Origin: Sulfurimonas sp. UBA2011
Lineage (GTDB): Bacteria; Campylobacterota; Campylobacteria; Campylobacterales; Sulfurimonadaceae
Assembly (NCBI GenBank): GCA_002335055.1
Contig: DDCH01000011.1
Span: forward strand, 95,516-159,515
Reading direction: 5' to 3'
Length of the DNA stretch: 64,000 nt
How positions within the stretch are numbered: the stretch's first letter is position 1; each line of letters starts with the position of its first letter. Made by a program: the position numbers and the translations under genes. The notes under the pieces were generated by a model. It had not been told where the DNA came from and made no database searches. It was given only the letters and a program-made list of their open reading frames with translations. Positions 55,135 through 62,798 of the stretch are shown in pieces.

Positions 55135-55287
55135 TTATAACTTCATCTCTTTATGAGTTGTGTGCTCACGACACCATTTACAATACTTACGTACTGAAAA
55201 TTTCTCTGTGTGGGTCTTTTTGTTCTTTGTTGTGTGATAATTACGTCTAGTACATTTCTCACAACCTAAGTGAATCGCTTCTCTCAT
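55135..55287 (-). CDS. rpmG: 50S ribosomal protein L33
   Basis: A 50-residue frame reads MREAIHLGCEKCTRRNYHTT and ends in CKWCREHTTHKEMKL. It has two CxxC pairs (CEKC and CKWC), the zinc-binding form of L33. It lies between tuf and tRNA-Trp, as in many bacteria. Confidence 0.96.
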   Translation of the reverse strand: MREAIHLGCEKCTRRNYHTTKNKKTHTEKFSVRKYCKWCREHTTHKEMKL

Positions 55288-55333
55288 TTTATATTACCTT
55301 TTTTAATTCTTATCAATAATTCACGTAAGTGAA

Positions 55334-56536
55334 TTATTTGATAATTGTTGCAACAACACCAGCACCAACAGTTCTTCCACCCTCACGGATAGCGAAGTTA
55401 GTACCTACTTCAAGTGCAATTGGGTGAATTAACTCAGCTGTAATACTTACGTTATCACCTGGCATAACCATCTCAGTACCTTCTGGTAATGAAATAGCAC
55501 CAGTAACATCAGTAGTACGTACGTAGAACTGAGGACGGTAGTTTGAGAAGAATGGTGTATGACGACCACCCTCATCTTTACTTAGAACATAAATTTCTGC
55601 AGTAAATGTTGTGTGTGGAGTAATAGTACCTGGCTTACAAAGAACTTGTCCGCGTTGAACTTCTTCTTTAGCTATACCACGAACTAGAATACCACAGTTG
55701 TCTCCAGCGATACCTTGATCCATTTCTTTACGGAACATTTCAACACCAGTAACAGTAGTTTTCTGAGTATCAGTGATACCTACGATTTCTACTTCTTCAC
55801 CAACATTAATTGTACCACGATCGATTTTACCAGTAACAACTGTACCACGACCAGAGATTGAGAAAACATCTTCGATAGGCATTAAGAAGTCTTTTTCTGT
55901 TTCACGTACTGGATCTGGGATAAATGAATCAACAGTATCCATAAGTGCTTTAATCTTTTCAGACCACTCACCAAGAGTACCAGTTTTAGCTTCATCAAGA
56001 GCCTTAAGTGCAGAACCCGTAGTAATCGGTGTATCGTCACCTGGGAAGTCGTACATATCAAGTAGCTCACGGATTTCCATCTCTACTAATTCTAATAACT
56101 CTTCATCATCAACCATATCTTCTTTGTTCATGAAAACTACGATGTAAGGAACACCAACTTGCTTAGAAAGAAGAATGTGCTCACGTGTTTGTGGCATTGG
56201 GCCATCCGCTGCAGAAACAACTAGAATAGCACCATCCATTTGAGCAGCACCTGTAATCATGTTCTTAACATAATCCGCGTGACCTGGACAGTCAACGTGT
56301 GCATAGTGACGATTATTAGTCTCATACTCAACATGTGAAGTTGAAATCGTGATACCACGTTCTCTTTCTTCTGGAGCATTATCGATTGCATCGTAATCCA
56401 TAAGTTCAGCACCGTTAGTTACTGCTAATACTGCTGTAATTGCAGCTGTTAATGTTGTTTTACCGTGGTCAACGTGTCCGATTGTCCCAATGTTTACGTG
56501 GGGTTTCGTACCACGTTCAAATTTTGCTTTTGCCAT
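55334..56536 (-). CDS. tuf: translation elongation factor Tu
   Basis: 400 residues. GTPase motifs GTIGHVDHGKTTLTAAIT, DCPGHADYVKNM and VVFMNKEDMVDD, with domain II-III sequences such as GRHTPFFSNYRPQFYVRTTD. It delivers aminoacyl-tRNA to the ribosome. It follows tRNA-Thr(GGT) by 90 bases in the tRNA-tuf operon. No second tuf is in the window. Confidence 0.98.
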   Translation of the reverse strand: MAKAKFERGTKPHVNIGTIGHVDHGKTTLTAAITAVLAVTNGAELMDYDAIDNAPEERERGITISTSHVEYETNNRHYAHVDCPGHADYVKNMITGAAQMDGAILVVSAADGPMPQTREHILLSKQVGVPYIVVFMNKEDMVDDEELLELVEMEIRELLDMYDFPGDDTPITTGSALKALDEAKTGTLGEWSEKIKALMDTVDSFIPDPVRETEKDFLMPIEDVFSISGRGTVVTGKIDRGTINVGEEVEIVGITDTQKTTVTGVEMFRKEMDQGIAGDNCGILVRGIAKEEVQRGQVLCKPGTITPHTTFTAEIYVLSKDEGGRHTPFFSNYRPQFYVRTTDVTGAISLPEGTEMVMPGDNVSITAELIHPIALEVGTNFAIREGGRTVGAGVVATIIK

Positions 56537-56625
56537 AGTGTTCTCCTACTTAGTTTGTGAATTGAAATGGAATTATATCCAAAAATCATTCAATTATTGC
56601 TTAAAGTAAGTAAAATTTACTTTAC

Positions 56626-56700
56626 TGGTGCTGACGGTGGGATTTGAACCCACGGCCTCTTACTTACCAAGCAAGTGCTCTACCCCTGAGCCACGACAGC
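56626..56700 (-). tRNA. tRNA-Thr (GGT anticodon)
   Basis: A 75-base cloverleaf with encoded CCA; anticodon loop TTGGTAA. Acceptor stem GCTGTCG/CGTCAGC has a U5-U68 mismatch, and the anticodon stem a G-U pair. It stands next to tuf, as thrT does before tufB in E. coli. Confidence 0.93.
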
Positions 56701-56860
56701 ATAAGAGAGTAATGTAAGCAATAATTGAATAATTCTTTTTTTGTTATTAGTTTTTATGTGATTAGATTGCTATATGACTATTTGCTTGAAATAATATATA
56801 GTTGATATGAAGTAAAGGACGAAATTGTACTTCAGCTTCCAGATGTTTTTTACTAATTAA

Positions 56861-56936
56861 TGGAGCGGGTGAAGAGATTCGAACTCTCGACAGCCTGCTT
56901 GGAAGGCAGGAACTCTAGCCACTGAGTTACACCCGC
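56861..56936 (-). tRNA. tRNA-Gly (TCC anticodon)
   Basis: A 76-base cloverleaf with CCA; acceptor stem GCGGGTG/CACCCGC, anticodon loop CTTCCAA. It corresponds in order to E. coli glyT. Confidence 0.95.
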
Positions 56937-56946
56937 ATGTCATTAG

Positions 56947-57031
56947 TGGTGGTGAGGATAGGAGTCGAACCTATGAACCCGTAGGGAGCGGATTTACAGT
57001 CCGCCGTCGTTGGCCACTTGACTACCTCACC
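56947..57031 (-). tRNA. tRNA-Tyr (GTA anticodon)
   Basis: An 85-base class II tRNA with a long variable arm (around GCTCCCTACGGG), acceptor GGTGAGG/CCTCACC, anticodon loop CTGTAAA and encoded CCA. It corresponds in order to E. coli tyrU. Confidence 0.95.
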
Positions 57032-57095
57032 ACAAAATATATAAATTAATTATATCTTCTCTGGTCTAACACTGTTTCTAATATTCAAATTTCAA

Positions 57096-57172
57096 TGGTG
57101 CCGACACGAGGATTTGAACCCCGGGCCTGCTGATTACAAATCAGCTGCTCTAGCCAACTGAGCTATGTCGGC
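57096..57172 (-). tRNA. tRNA-Thr (TGT anticodon)
   Basis: A 77-base cloverleaf with CCA; acceptor GCCGACA/TGTCGGC, anticodon loop TTTGTAA. It is the first gene of the tRNA-tuf operon, like E. coli thrU. Confidence 0.95.
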
Positions 57173-57189
57173 AGTGAAATTGAGTCAGA

Positions 57190-57218
57190 ATTATAGGGCA
57201 ATATGTTTTTAATGTCAA
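57190..57218 (-). promoter_or_regulatory. consensus sigma-70 promoter of the tRNA-tuf operon
   Basis: TTGACA (57213-57218) and TATAAT (57190-57195), both perfect, are 17 bp apart. The start of tRNA-Thr(TGT) is 18 bases past the -10 element. Confidence 0.9.
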
Positions 57219-57227
57219 GGGTTTTTC

Positions 57228-57791
57228 TTAGAAATTTACAAAAAAGCCATCTTCTAGGATTTTTGTCTCCCATTCCCCCTTATATATCGCTATTTCATCA
57301 GATATTTTTTTAAAGAATGCTGGTTTAATATGATGGATATAAAGCACTATGTCTTCTCGTTTTATAGCTTTCAGTTTCAGAAAAAGTAATTCTGGTGTTA
57401 AATGTTTTGAATTAATTGCTAATTCTCTCATCTCACTTGGGAAAGAACATTCAACAACAATTGAAGAAATATTTTTATTTTCGTTGATTTCTTTAATCGC
57501 ACTATCTAAAGAATGTGTATCTGCTGTTATTAAAACTGATGCATTCTTTTTTGTATATATGTAACCACCACTTGCAACTGTATAGTCCGTTTTAAATGCT
57601 CTGATACTTTCATCTTTACCAATACTATACTCTTTGTTTAATTCTAACTCCGTGTACGCTACAGGCATCTCTCCTGATAAGGTTAGAGGTATTTTTGAAA
57701 AATCGGGCCAAATTGTGTTGTTTAAGAAGTTTTCTTTAACTCTAACAATATCAAGTTGCTGTATTACATAAGTGCCTTTGAGCTGTTTCAT
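57228..57791 (-). pseudogene. C-terminal part of a class-II cyclic-nucleotide phosphodiesterase-like protein
   Basis: 187 codons read through, but the sequence resembles only the later part of metallo-beta-lactamase-fold class-II phosphodiesterases: ENFLNNTIWPDFSKI, ASGGYIYTKKNASVLITADT, VVECSFPSEMRELAINSKHL and LYIHHIKPAFFKK. The N-terminal HxHxDH metal site is absent, so it is very probably inactive. A TPR-protein fragment stands immediately upstream in a different frame. The family call rests on remembered motif similarity. Confidence 0.6.
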
Positions 57792-57795
57792 AAGC

Positions 57796-57954
57796 TTAAC
57801 GACCTAAATAAAAGTTGAGTTTTGCATCGGAGAATTTACTAAAATAAAGTACCGAAAAGATCTTATAACTTTGAGAAAAGTCTTTATTTTCATAGTAAGA
57901 CATTTCTTTTTTATATTGTGTTACTATATTATCAGCATTAAAAATATTAAACAT
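57796..57954 (-). pseudogene. N-terminal TPR-protein fragment
   Basis: A 52-codon frame beginning MFNIFNADNIVTQYKKEMSY ends in AKLNFYLGR, a stretch typical of Campylobacterota TPR proteins (LNFYLGRSAYE). After Arg comes TAA where Ser would be expected, followed in frame by AYETAQ, again as in a TPR. So one nonsense codon truncates it, and nothing TPR-like remains beyond a few residues. Confidence 0.6.
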
Positions 57955-58063
57955 TTTTTCATATAATTTCTCTAAAAAATCGAATTATACCCGGATAAGT
58001 ATAAATTATTATTACAAAAACTCTTATTATATTAATATCACTATAATGTCACAAATACAATAA

Positions 58064-58804
58064 ATGAGTAAAACTATGTTAAAAATACTATTTTCTCCTT
58101 CTGAGGGAAAAAACGATGGTGGAACTTCACCAAAATCAGAACTTTTTGGTGCAAGTAATGCAAGAGATGAAATCCTAAATGCTTACAATACTATAGCACT
58201 TAGTAAAAATGAAGAATCTATCAAAGAGCTTTTTGGCATTAAAAAGTTTGATGCTTGTAAAGTTTATATAAATGATATTTTTGACTCTGCTCTTATGCCA
58301 GCGATAGAACGCTATCAGGGTGTTGCTTATGATTATCTAAAGTATTCTTCTTTAGCCAATCAAGCACAAGAGTATCTAAAAGAAAATACTATTATATTTT
58401 CCAACCTTTATGGCCCTCTTTTAGGTGGCGATACAATTGCAAACTATAAAGTAAAACAGGGAAACAGTATCGCTACTATTATTCCTGATAAATTTTATAA
58501 AGATAGATTTTCTTATCAACTTGACCTTTATCTCGGTTCACATGATATTTTAGATCTGCGTGCTGGTTATTATGATAAGTTTTATAAAGTCACAAAACCC
58601 TGTACTACTCTCAAGTTTTTAAAAAATGGTAAAACAGTAAGTCATTGGGCAAAAGCATATAGAGGTATAGTACTTCGTGAGTGTGCAAAACATAACATCA
58701 GTTCTCTAGAAGAGTTTAAAGCTCTTCGTATTGAAGGTTTAGAAGTTAAAGAGATACAAACTACTAAAAACAAAACAGAAATTATCTACGACATAGTAGA
58801 GTAA
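58064..58804 (+). CDS. yaaA: YaaA-family protein (peroxide stress response)
   Basis: 246 residues. KILFSPSEGKNDGG near the start and YLKYSSLANQAQEYLKENTI, FSNLYGPLLGGDTIANYKVK and ILDLRAGYYDKFYKV match the DUF328/YaaA family, which lowers free iron and limits DNA damage under peroxide stress in E. coli. A second ATG is 12 bases inside. A TATAAT at 58042-58047 is a likely -10 element, giving a very short leader. Confidence 0.85.
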   Translation: MSKTMLKILFSPSEGKNDGGTSPKSELFGASNARDEILNAYNTIALSKNEESIKELFGIKKFDACKVYINDIFDSALMPAIERYQGVAYDYLKYSSLANQAQEYLKENTIIFSNLYGPLLGGDTIANYKVKQGNSIATIIPDKFYKDRFSYQLDLYLGSHDILDLRAGYYDKFYKVTKPCTTLKFLKNGKTVSHWAKAYRGIVLRECAKHNISSLEEFKALRIEGLEVKEIQTTKNKTEIIYDIVE

Positions 58805-58814
58805 AGGAAAATTC

Positions 58815-59564
58815 ATGCAAGATTCACAAGAGTACAAAGATAAAAAAGCATTTTTTGATAAAATCATTACACTATATGGTAGAAACGTAGTTATAGAAGT
58901 GCTTCAAGATGAAAATGTAGAAGTTCACAAACTTCATTTAGCCTCTTCAAACAAACCTGATGGTGCCGTAAAAACTATACTCTCTCTTGCAAAAAGTCGT
59001 AAGATAGAGGTAACATACCATGAGAAAAATTCACTCTCTCGCATAAGTAAAAATGCTAAACAAGACCAAGGTGTAGCTATAGATATTATCTCTCAGAGTT
59101 ATCAAAATGCGAGAGAGTTAAAAAATATTACTAGTTTTAGACTTATAGCTCTAGATGGTATACAAAACCCCCAAAACCTAGGCATGATTATTAGAAGCTG
59201 TGCTGCTGGTAATATTGATGGTATCATCCTTCCAACAAAAAGCTCTGCTAAAATCTCTCCCCTAGTTATAAAAGCGAGTGCTGGAACACTATTTAAACTC
59301 CCTATCTACTTTTGTAATACTCTTGAAGATATACTTCCAGAACTTACTGACACAAAAATATATGCCTTATCTTCTCATGCAAAAAATGATATCTATGATT
59401 TAAAAGTGAGTGAAAAGAGTATCTTTGTTTTAGGAAATGAGAGTGATGGAGTGAGCCAAGGGGTTGCAAAACTGTGTAATAATTCTATATCTATTCCAAT
59501 GAAACGCGGAGTAGAGTCTTTAAATGTTGCAGTTACTGCTTCACTTATAGCATTTATGAAATAA
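58815..59564 (+). CDS. TrmH/RlmB-type RNA 2'-O-methyltransferase
   Basis: 249 residues. An N-terminal substrate-binding domain (NVVIEVLQDENVEVHKLHLA) leads to a SpoU domain with IALDGIQNPQNLGMIIRSCA, LGNESDGVSQGV and the C-terminal SLNVAVTASLIAF. This trefoil-knot class methylates ribose 2'-OH in rRNA or tRNA. The precise substrate is not clear. It is 10 bases after yaaA. Confidence 0.9.
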   Translation: MQDSQEYKDKKAFFDKIITLYGRNVVIEVLQDENVEVHKLHLASSNKPDGAVKTILSLAKSRKIEVTYHEKNSLSRISKNAKQDQGVAIDIISQSYQNARELKNITSFRLIALDGIQNPQNLGMIIRSCAAGNIDGIILPTKSSAKISPLVIKASAGTLFKLPIYFCNTLEDILPELTDTKIYALSSHAKNDIYDLKVSEKSIFVLGNESDGVSQGVAKLCNNSISIPMKRGVESLNVAVTASLIAFMK

Positions 59565-59585
59565 AACATTATAAAAGGATTAATT

Positions 59586-59999
59586 ATGAAAAAAATAATA
59601 ACTCTCTTGCTACTGAGTGTAACTCTAATTATAGCAAATGAATATAAAGTTGTTTTTAACCTTACTTCTGGTGATGAGAAAAGTATAAACAGCCACCTCA
59701 TCAAAAATATAGAAGCTCTTAAGAAACACTATAAAAGTCAAGGAGATACTCTTAAAGTTGCTGTTGTTATCTCTGGTGATTCATACAAATACTTTAGAAA
59801 TGATGTAGTAACTTCTTTAGATACAAAACTCCAAAGTCTAGCAAATAGAGGTGTAGAATTTCAAGTATGTAGTATGGGCCTAAAAAAACACTCTATAAAA
59901 ATAAGTTCACTTGATCAGTATGTTAAACCAGCATTTAATAGAACGGCAGCACTTATAGAGTATCAAAATACTGGTTATGCATATATAAGAATAAACTAA
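59586..59999 (+). CDS. secreted DsrE-like protein
   Basis: 137 residues with a signal peptide (MKKIITLLLLSVTLIIAN). The body YKVVFNLTSGDEKSINSHLI and LKVAVVISGDSYKYF, and one Cys in EFQVCSMGLKKH, match the DsrE/DsrF-like fold seen in sulfur-relay proteins. A periplasmic sulfur-handling role is plausible in a sulfur-oxidising relative but not shown. Confidence 0.75.
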   Translation: MKKIITLLLLSVTLIIANEYKVVFNLTSGDEKSINSHLIKNIEALKKHYKSQGDTLKVAVVISGDSYKYFRNDVVTSLDTKLQSLANRGVEFQVCSMGLKKHSIKISSLDQYVKPAFNRTAALIEYQNTGYAYIRIN

Positions 60000-60316
60000 G
60001 AATTCATAATCTCATAAGGTCTGGAAATCTCTTCTAAGAGTTCATGTACAGACATATTACGAGATTTTCTCACAAACTCTTTACCATCTAAAAAGATTAA
60101 AACTGTAGGTATCGCATACACTCCAAAGTGAGGTGCAATATCTTCCTCAACCGAAATATCTACACTCTCAACTTTAAATGCAGGAAAATTCTTATCTAAC
60201 TCTTCTAGGAGTTTTGGTTTGAGTGCATGACAGATATTACAAGTTGGTGCTGAAAAGTAAACCATTACCGCTATATTGTCTTTAATCGTATTATTTATAT
60301 TTTCTATTGTTTGCAT
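59996..60316 (-). CDS. thioredoxin-family protein
   Basis: 106 residues. The active site is APTCNICHALKPKL (CxxC as CNIC) and cis-Pro is in VYAIPTVLIFLDGKEF. There is no signal peptide, so it is cytoplasmic. It overlaps the DsrE-like gene tail to tail by four bases. It likely reduces disulfides; the CNIC centre differs from the standard CGPC. Confidence 0.88.
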   Translation of the reverse strand: MQTIENINNTIKDNIAVMVYFSAPTCNICHALKPKLLEELDKNFPAFKVESVDISVEEDIAPHFGVYAIPTVLIFLDGKEFVRKSRNMSVHELLEEISRPYEIMNS

Positions 60317-60340
60317 ATAAAATTATAGTAGAATTAGCAT

Positions 60341-61249
60341 ATGAGTTCAATTATATTTAGTATTTTAAGTATTTATGTTTTTATTGTTATGGGTTATCTC
60401 GCTAAACGCAGCTTTAAAGATCAAATAGACGATAAAACAATCACCCTTATAAATGTCTACTTTTTACAAGTTTTTTTAACTTTTTGGGGACTACTAATTC
60501 GTCCTATCGATATCTCGCTTTTGTATGCACCCTCTATATACTTTGTAATTGTACTAATAATAGTAATAATCTCTGCCTTTACTGCTAAACTTCTTTTTGA
60601 AAATAAAAAAGAGTACTCTATTGCTACTGTGGCAGCAGTCATTGGTAATACAGGGAATCTGGGTATCCCTATAAATATCGCTATCTTTGGGGAAGAGTCT
60701 ATTCCTTATACTACTGTAGTAAACCTTGTTAACGTTTTTGTAGTGTATACCATCGGTGTCTATTATTATTCTCGTGGAACATATGATGTAAAAACTTCTC
60801 TTAAAAACATCATAAAACTCCCTATTCTTTGGGCGGCTATTGTAGCGATACTTTTAAGTGTGTATCAAGTCCAAATTCACTCTAGTATTATGAATATGTT
60901 AATGATGGGAGCATATGCTTCTATGACTATGCAACTCTTTCTTTTTGGTATCTACCTCTATGGCACAAAAATTAAAGAGATCAGTAAAAGACTTTTACTC
61001 TGGGTAATTACACTCAAGTTTATTGTGCTGCCCATAACTGCATTTAGTGTTCTTTTGTATGTAGACTTAGAGCCTATGGTTAAAGGCATAGTTTTTGTCG
61101 AGCTTATGATGCCCCTTGCTATTGCAAATGTAAATATGGCTTCACTATATGACTGTAAACCAAGGCTTGTCACAGCTCTTACCTTTGTCTCTTCAGTTTT
61201 GTTTTTAGGGATTGTATTTATATCGGTCGAAGTACTAAAGTACTTATAG
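60341..61249 (+). CDS. AEC-family (auxin efflux carrier-like) transporter
   Basis: 302 residues with about ten helices arranged as two five-helix halves. AAVIGNTGNLGIPINIAIFG is the conserved glycine/asparagine segment of the family. Such proteins move organic acids such as malate. The substrate is unknown. It diverges from the thioredoxin gene and ends 11 bases from selO, tail to tail. Confidence 0.85.
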   Translation: MSSIIFSILSIYVFIVMGYLAKRSFKDQIDDKTITLINVYFLQVFLTFWGLLIRPIDISLLYAPSIYFVIVLIIVIISAFTAKLLFENKKEYSIATVAAVIGNTGNLGIPINIAIFGEESIPYTTVVNLVNVFVVYTIGVYYYSRGTYDVKTSLKNIIKLPILWAAIVAILLSVYQVQIHSSIMNMLMMGAYASMTMQLFLFGIYLYGTKIKEISKRLLLWVITLKFIVLPITAFSVLLYVDLEPMVKGIVFVELMMPLAIANVNMASLYDCKPRLVTALTFVSSVLFLGIVFISVEVLKYL

Positions 61250-61260
61250 TCCTCTTGTCT

Positions 61261-62700
61261 TTAAGAAGAACAAGAGAGTTTAAGGTTTTTTGAACTCATT
61301 GGTACTGGTTTTGTTAGGTACTCTAAGTCTGGAAACTCATCAAATGGTTTGTATGCCACTGTAAGTAAGTCATTTACCATACTAAAGTCTCCCTCTTGCG
61401 CTTTTTCTATAGCTTCTTGAAGTATATGGTTTTTGAGTATGTATTTTGGATTGACTCTTAACATTTTTTTATGGCGTTCTTCTTCGGAGATGTCCTCTTT
61501 TTCTAAACGCGACTCATACATGTCTAACCACTTTTTTAGATACTCTCTATTTATACAGATATCTAGTAAAGGTGATTTGTCTCCATTAAAATGCGAGAGT
61601 TTTCTAAAAAATAGAGTGTAGTCAATACTAGCCATCTCTAAAGACCTTAGGAGTTCATAAAATAAATCTTTATCATCCTCATCTTCCTTCGCTAAACCCA
61701 TTTTTGCATACATAATCTCACTGTACTCTTTTTCTAAAGTAGGCCGAAAGACATCATCTAAAATCTCATCCATATCATCATAGTTTATCATTGGAGAGAG
61801 TGCAACTGCTAAACGCTCTAAATTCCAGTGTGCAGTTGCGGGTTGATTTGAGAAACGGTACTGACCATCGCTATCAGTATGATTACAAATATACTCTTTT
61901 TTATAATCATCTAAAAATGCAAAAGGTCCATAGTCTATAGTACTTCCATCTATACTCATGTTATCTGTATTCATAACACCATGGTTAAAACCTACACTCT
62001 GCCACTTGGCTATTGTCAATGCTGTGTTTCTTACAATTTCAGCGTACATTTTTAGATAAGCACTCTCTACACCTTTGAGGTGAGGGAATGATTCATCTAT
62101 AACATAATCAGCTAATGATTGAAGTTTTGTATGCTCACCTGTAGAGTTAAAGTACTCAAAAGTTCCAAAACGAACCCAAGTAGGAGAAAGTCTTAGTACT
62201 ATCGCCCCTTTTTCCCATCTCTCTCTAGCTACATCCGTATCACTCCCTATAAGAGCTAAGGCACGTGATGTTTGTATACCTAAACCATGCATTGCCTCAC
62301 TCATAAGGTATTCTCTTATACTTGAGCGAAGAACTGCACGGCCATCACCTTGACGAGAGTACTCAGTTAGACCTGCCCCTTTTAGCTGTAAGTTTTGTCC
62401 ATTGACCTTACCAAGGTTTATAGCACGGCCATCACCGAGTCGTCCTGCAAAGTGACCAAACTGATGTCCTGAGTAACACATAGCAAAAGTTTCACTGCCC
62501 TCTAGTTTTAAAGAGCCATTAATTATGTCTACGAGTTTTTCATCAAGATCTAGGTTTTCATCAACTCCTAGAAGTAAAGCAGCATCTTTAGATGTGGAGA
62601 TAACAAAAGGATTGCTTAGTGGTGTTGGTTCTACCTTAGTGTAAAAACTAGGATCAAGTTCTAGGTATGGAGTGCTAAGTTTTAGGTTTGAGAATTTCAT
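61261..62700 (-). CDS. selO: protein adenylyltransferase SelO (YdiU family)
   Basis: 479 residues. The family pattern is clear: MCYSGHQFGHFAGRLGDGRA, GLTEYSRQGDGRAVLRSSIR, NHGVMNTDNMSIDGSTIDYG, and the C-terminal SCSS with Cys where eukaryotes have selenocysteine. SelO is a pseudokinase that transfers AMP to protein hydroxyls and responds to redox stress. It diverges from the SagB-like gene. Confidence 0.93.
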   Translation of the reverse strand: MKFSNLKLSTPYLELDPSFYTKVEPTPLSNPFVISTSKDAALLLGVDENLDLDEKLVDIINGSLKLEGSETFAMCYSGHQFGHFAGRLGDGRAINLGKVNGQNLQLKGAGLTEYSRQGDGRAVLRSSIREYLMSEAMHGLGIQTSRALALIGSDTDVARERWEKGAIVLRLSPTWVRFGTFEYFNSTGEHTKLQSLADYVIDESFPHLKGVESAYLKMYAEIVRNTALTIAKWQSVGFNHGVMNTDNMSIDGSTIDYGPFAFLDDYKKEYICNHTDSDGQYRFSNQPATAHWNLERLAVALSPMINYDDMDEILDDVFRPTLEKEYSEIMYAKMGLAKEDEDDKDLFYELLRSLEMASIDYTLFFRKLSHFNGDKSPLLDICINREYLKKWLDMYESRLEKEDISEEERHKKMLRVNPKYILKNHILQEAIEKAQEGDFSMVNDLLTVAYKPFDEFPDLEYLTKPVPMSSKNLKLSCSS

Positions 62701-62798
62701 AAAGAGGTTTTATCAAAAGAGAGATTAAACTGGGCTACAATATTTTTTTAACTCTCTTTTTAGAGGCGAGATTAAGATAAATTAACTAAAATATTATT

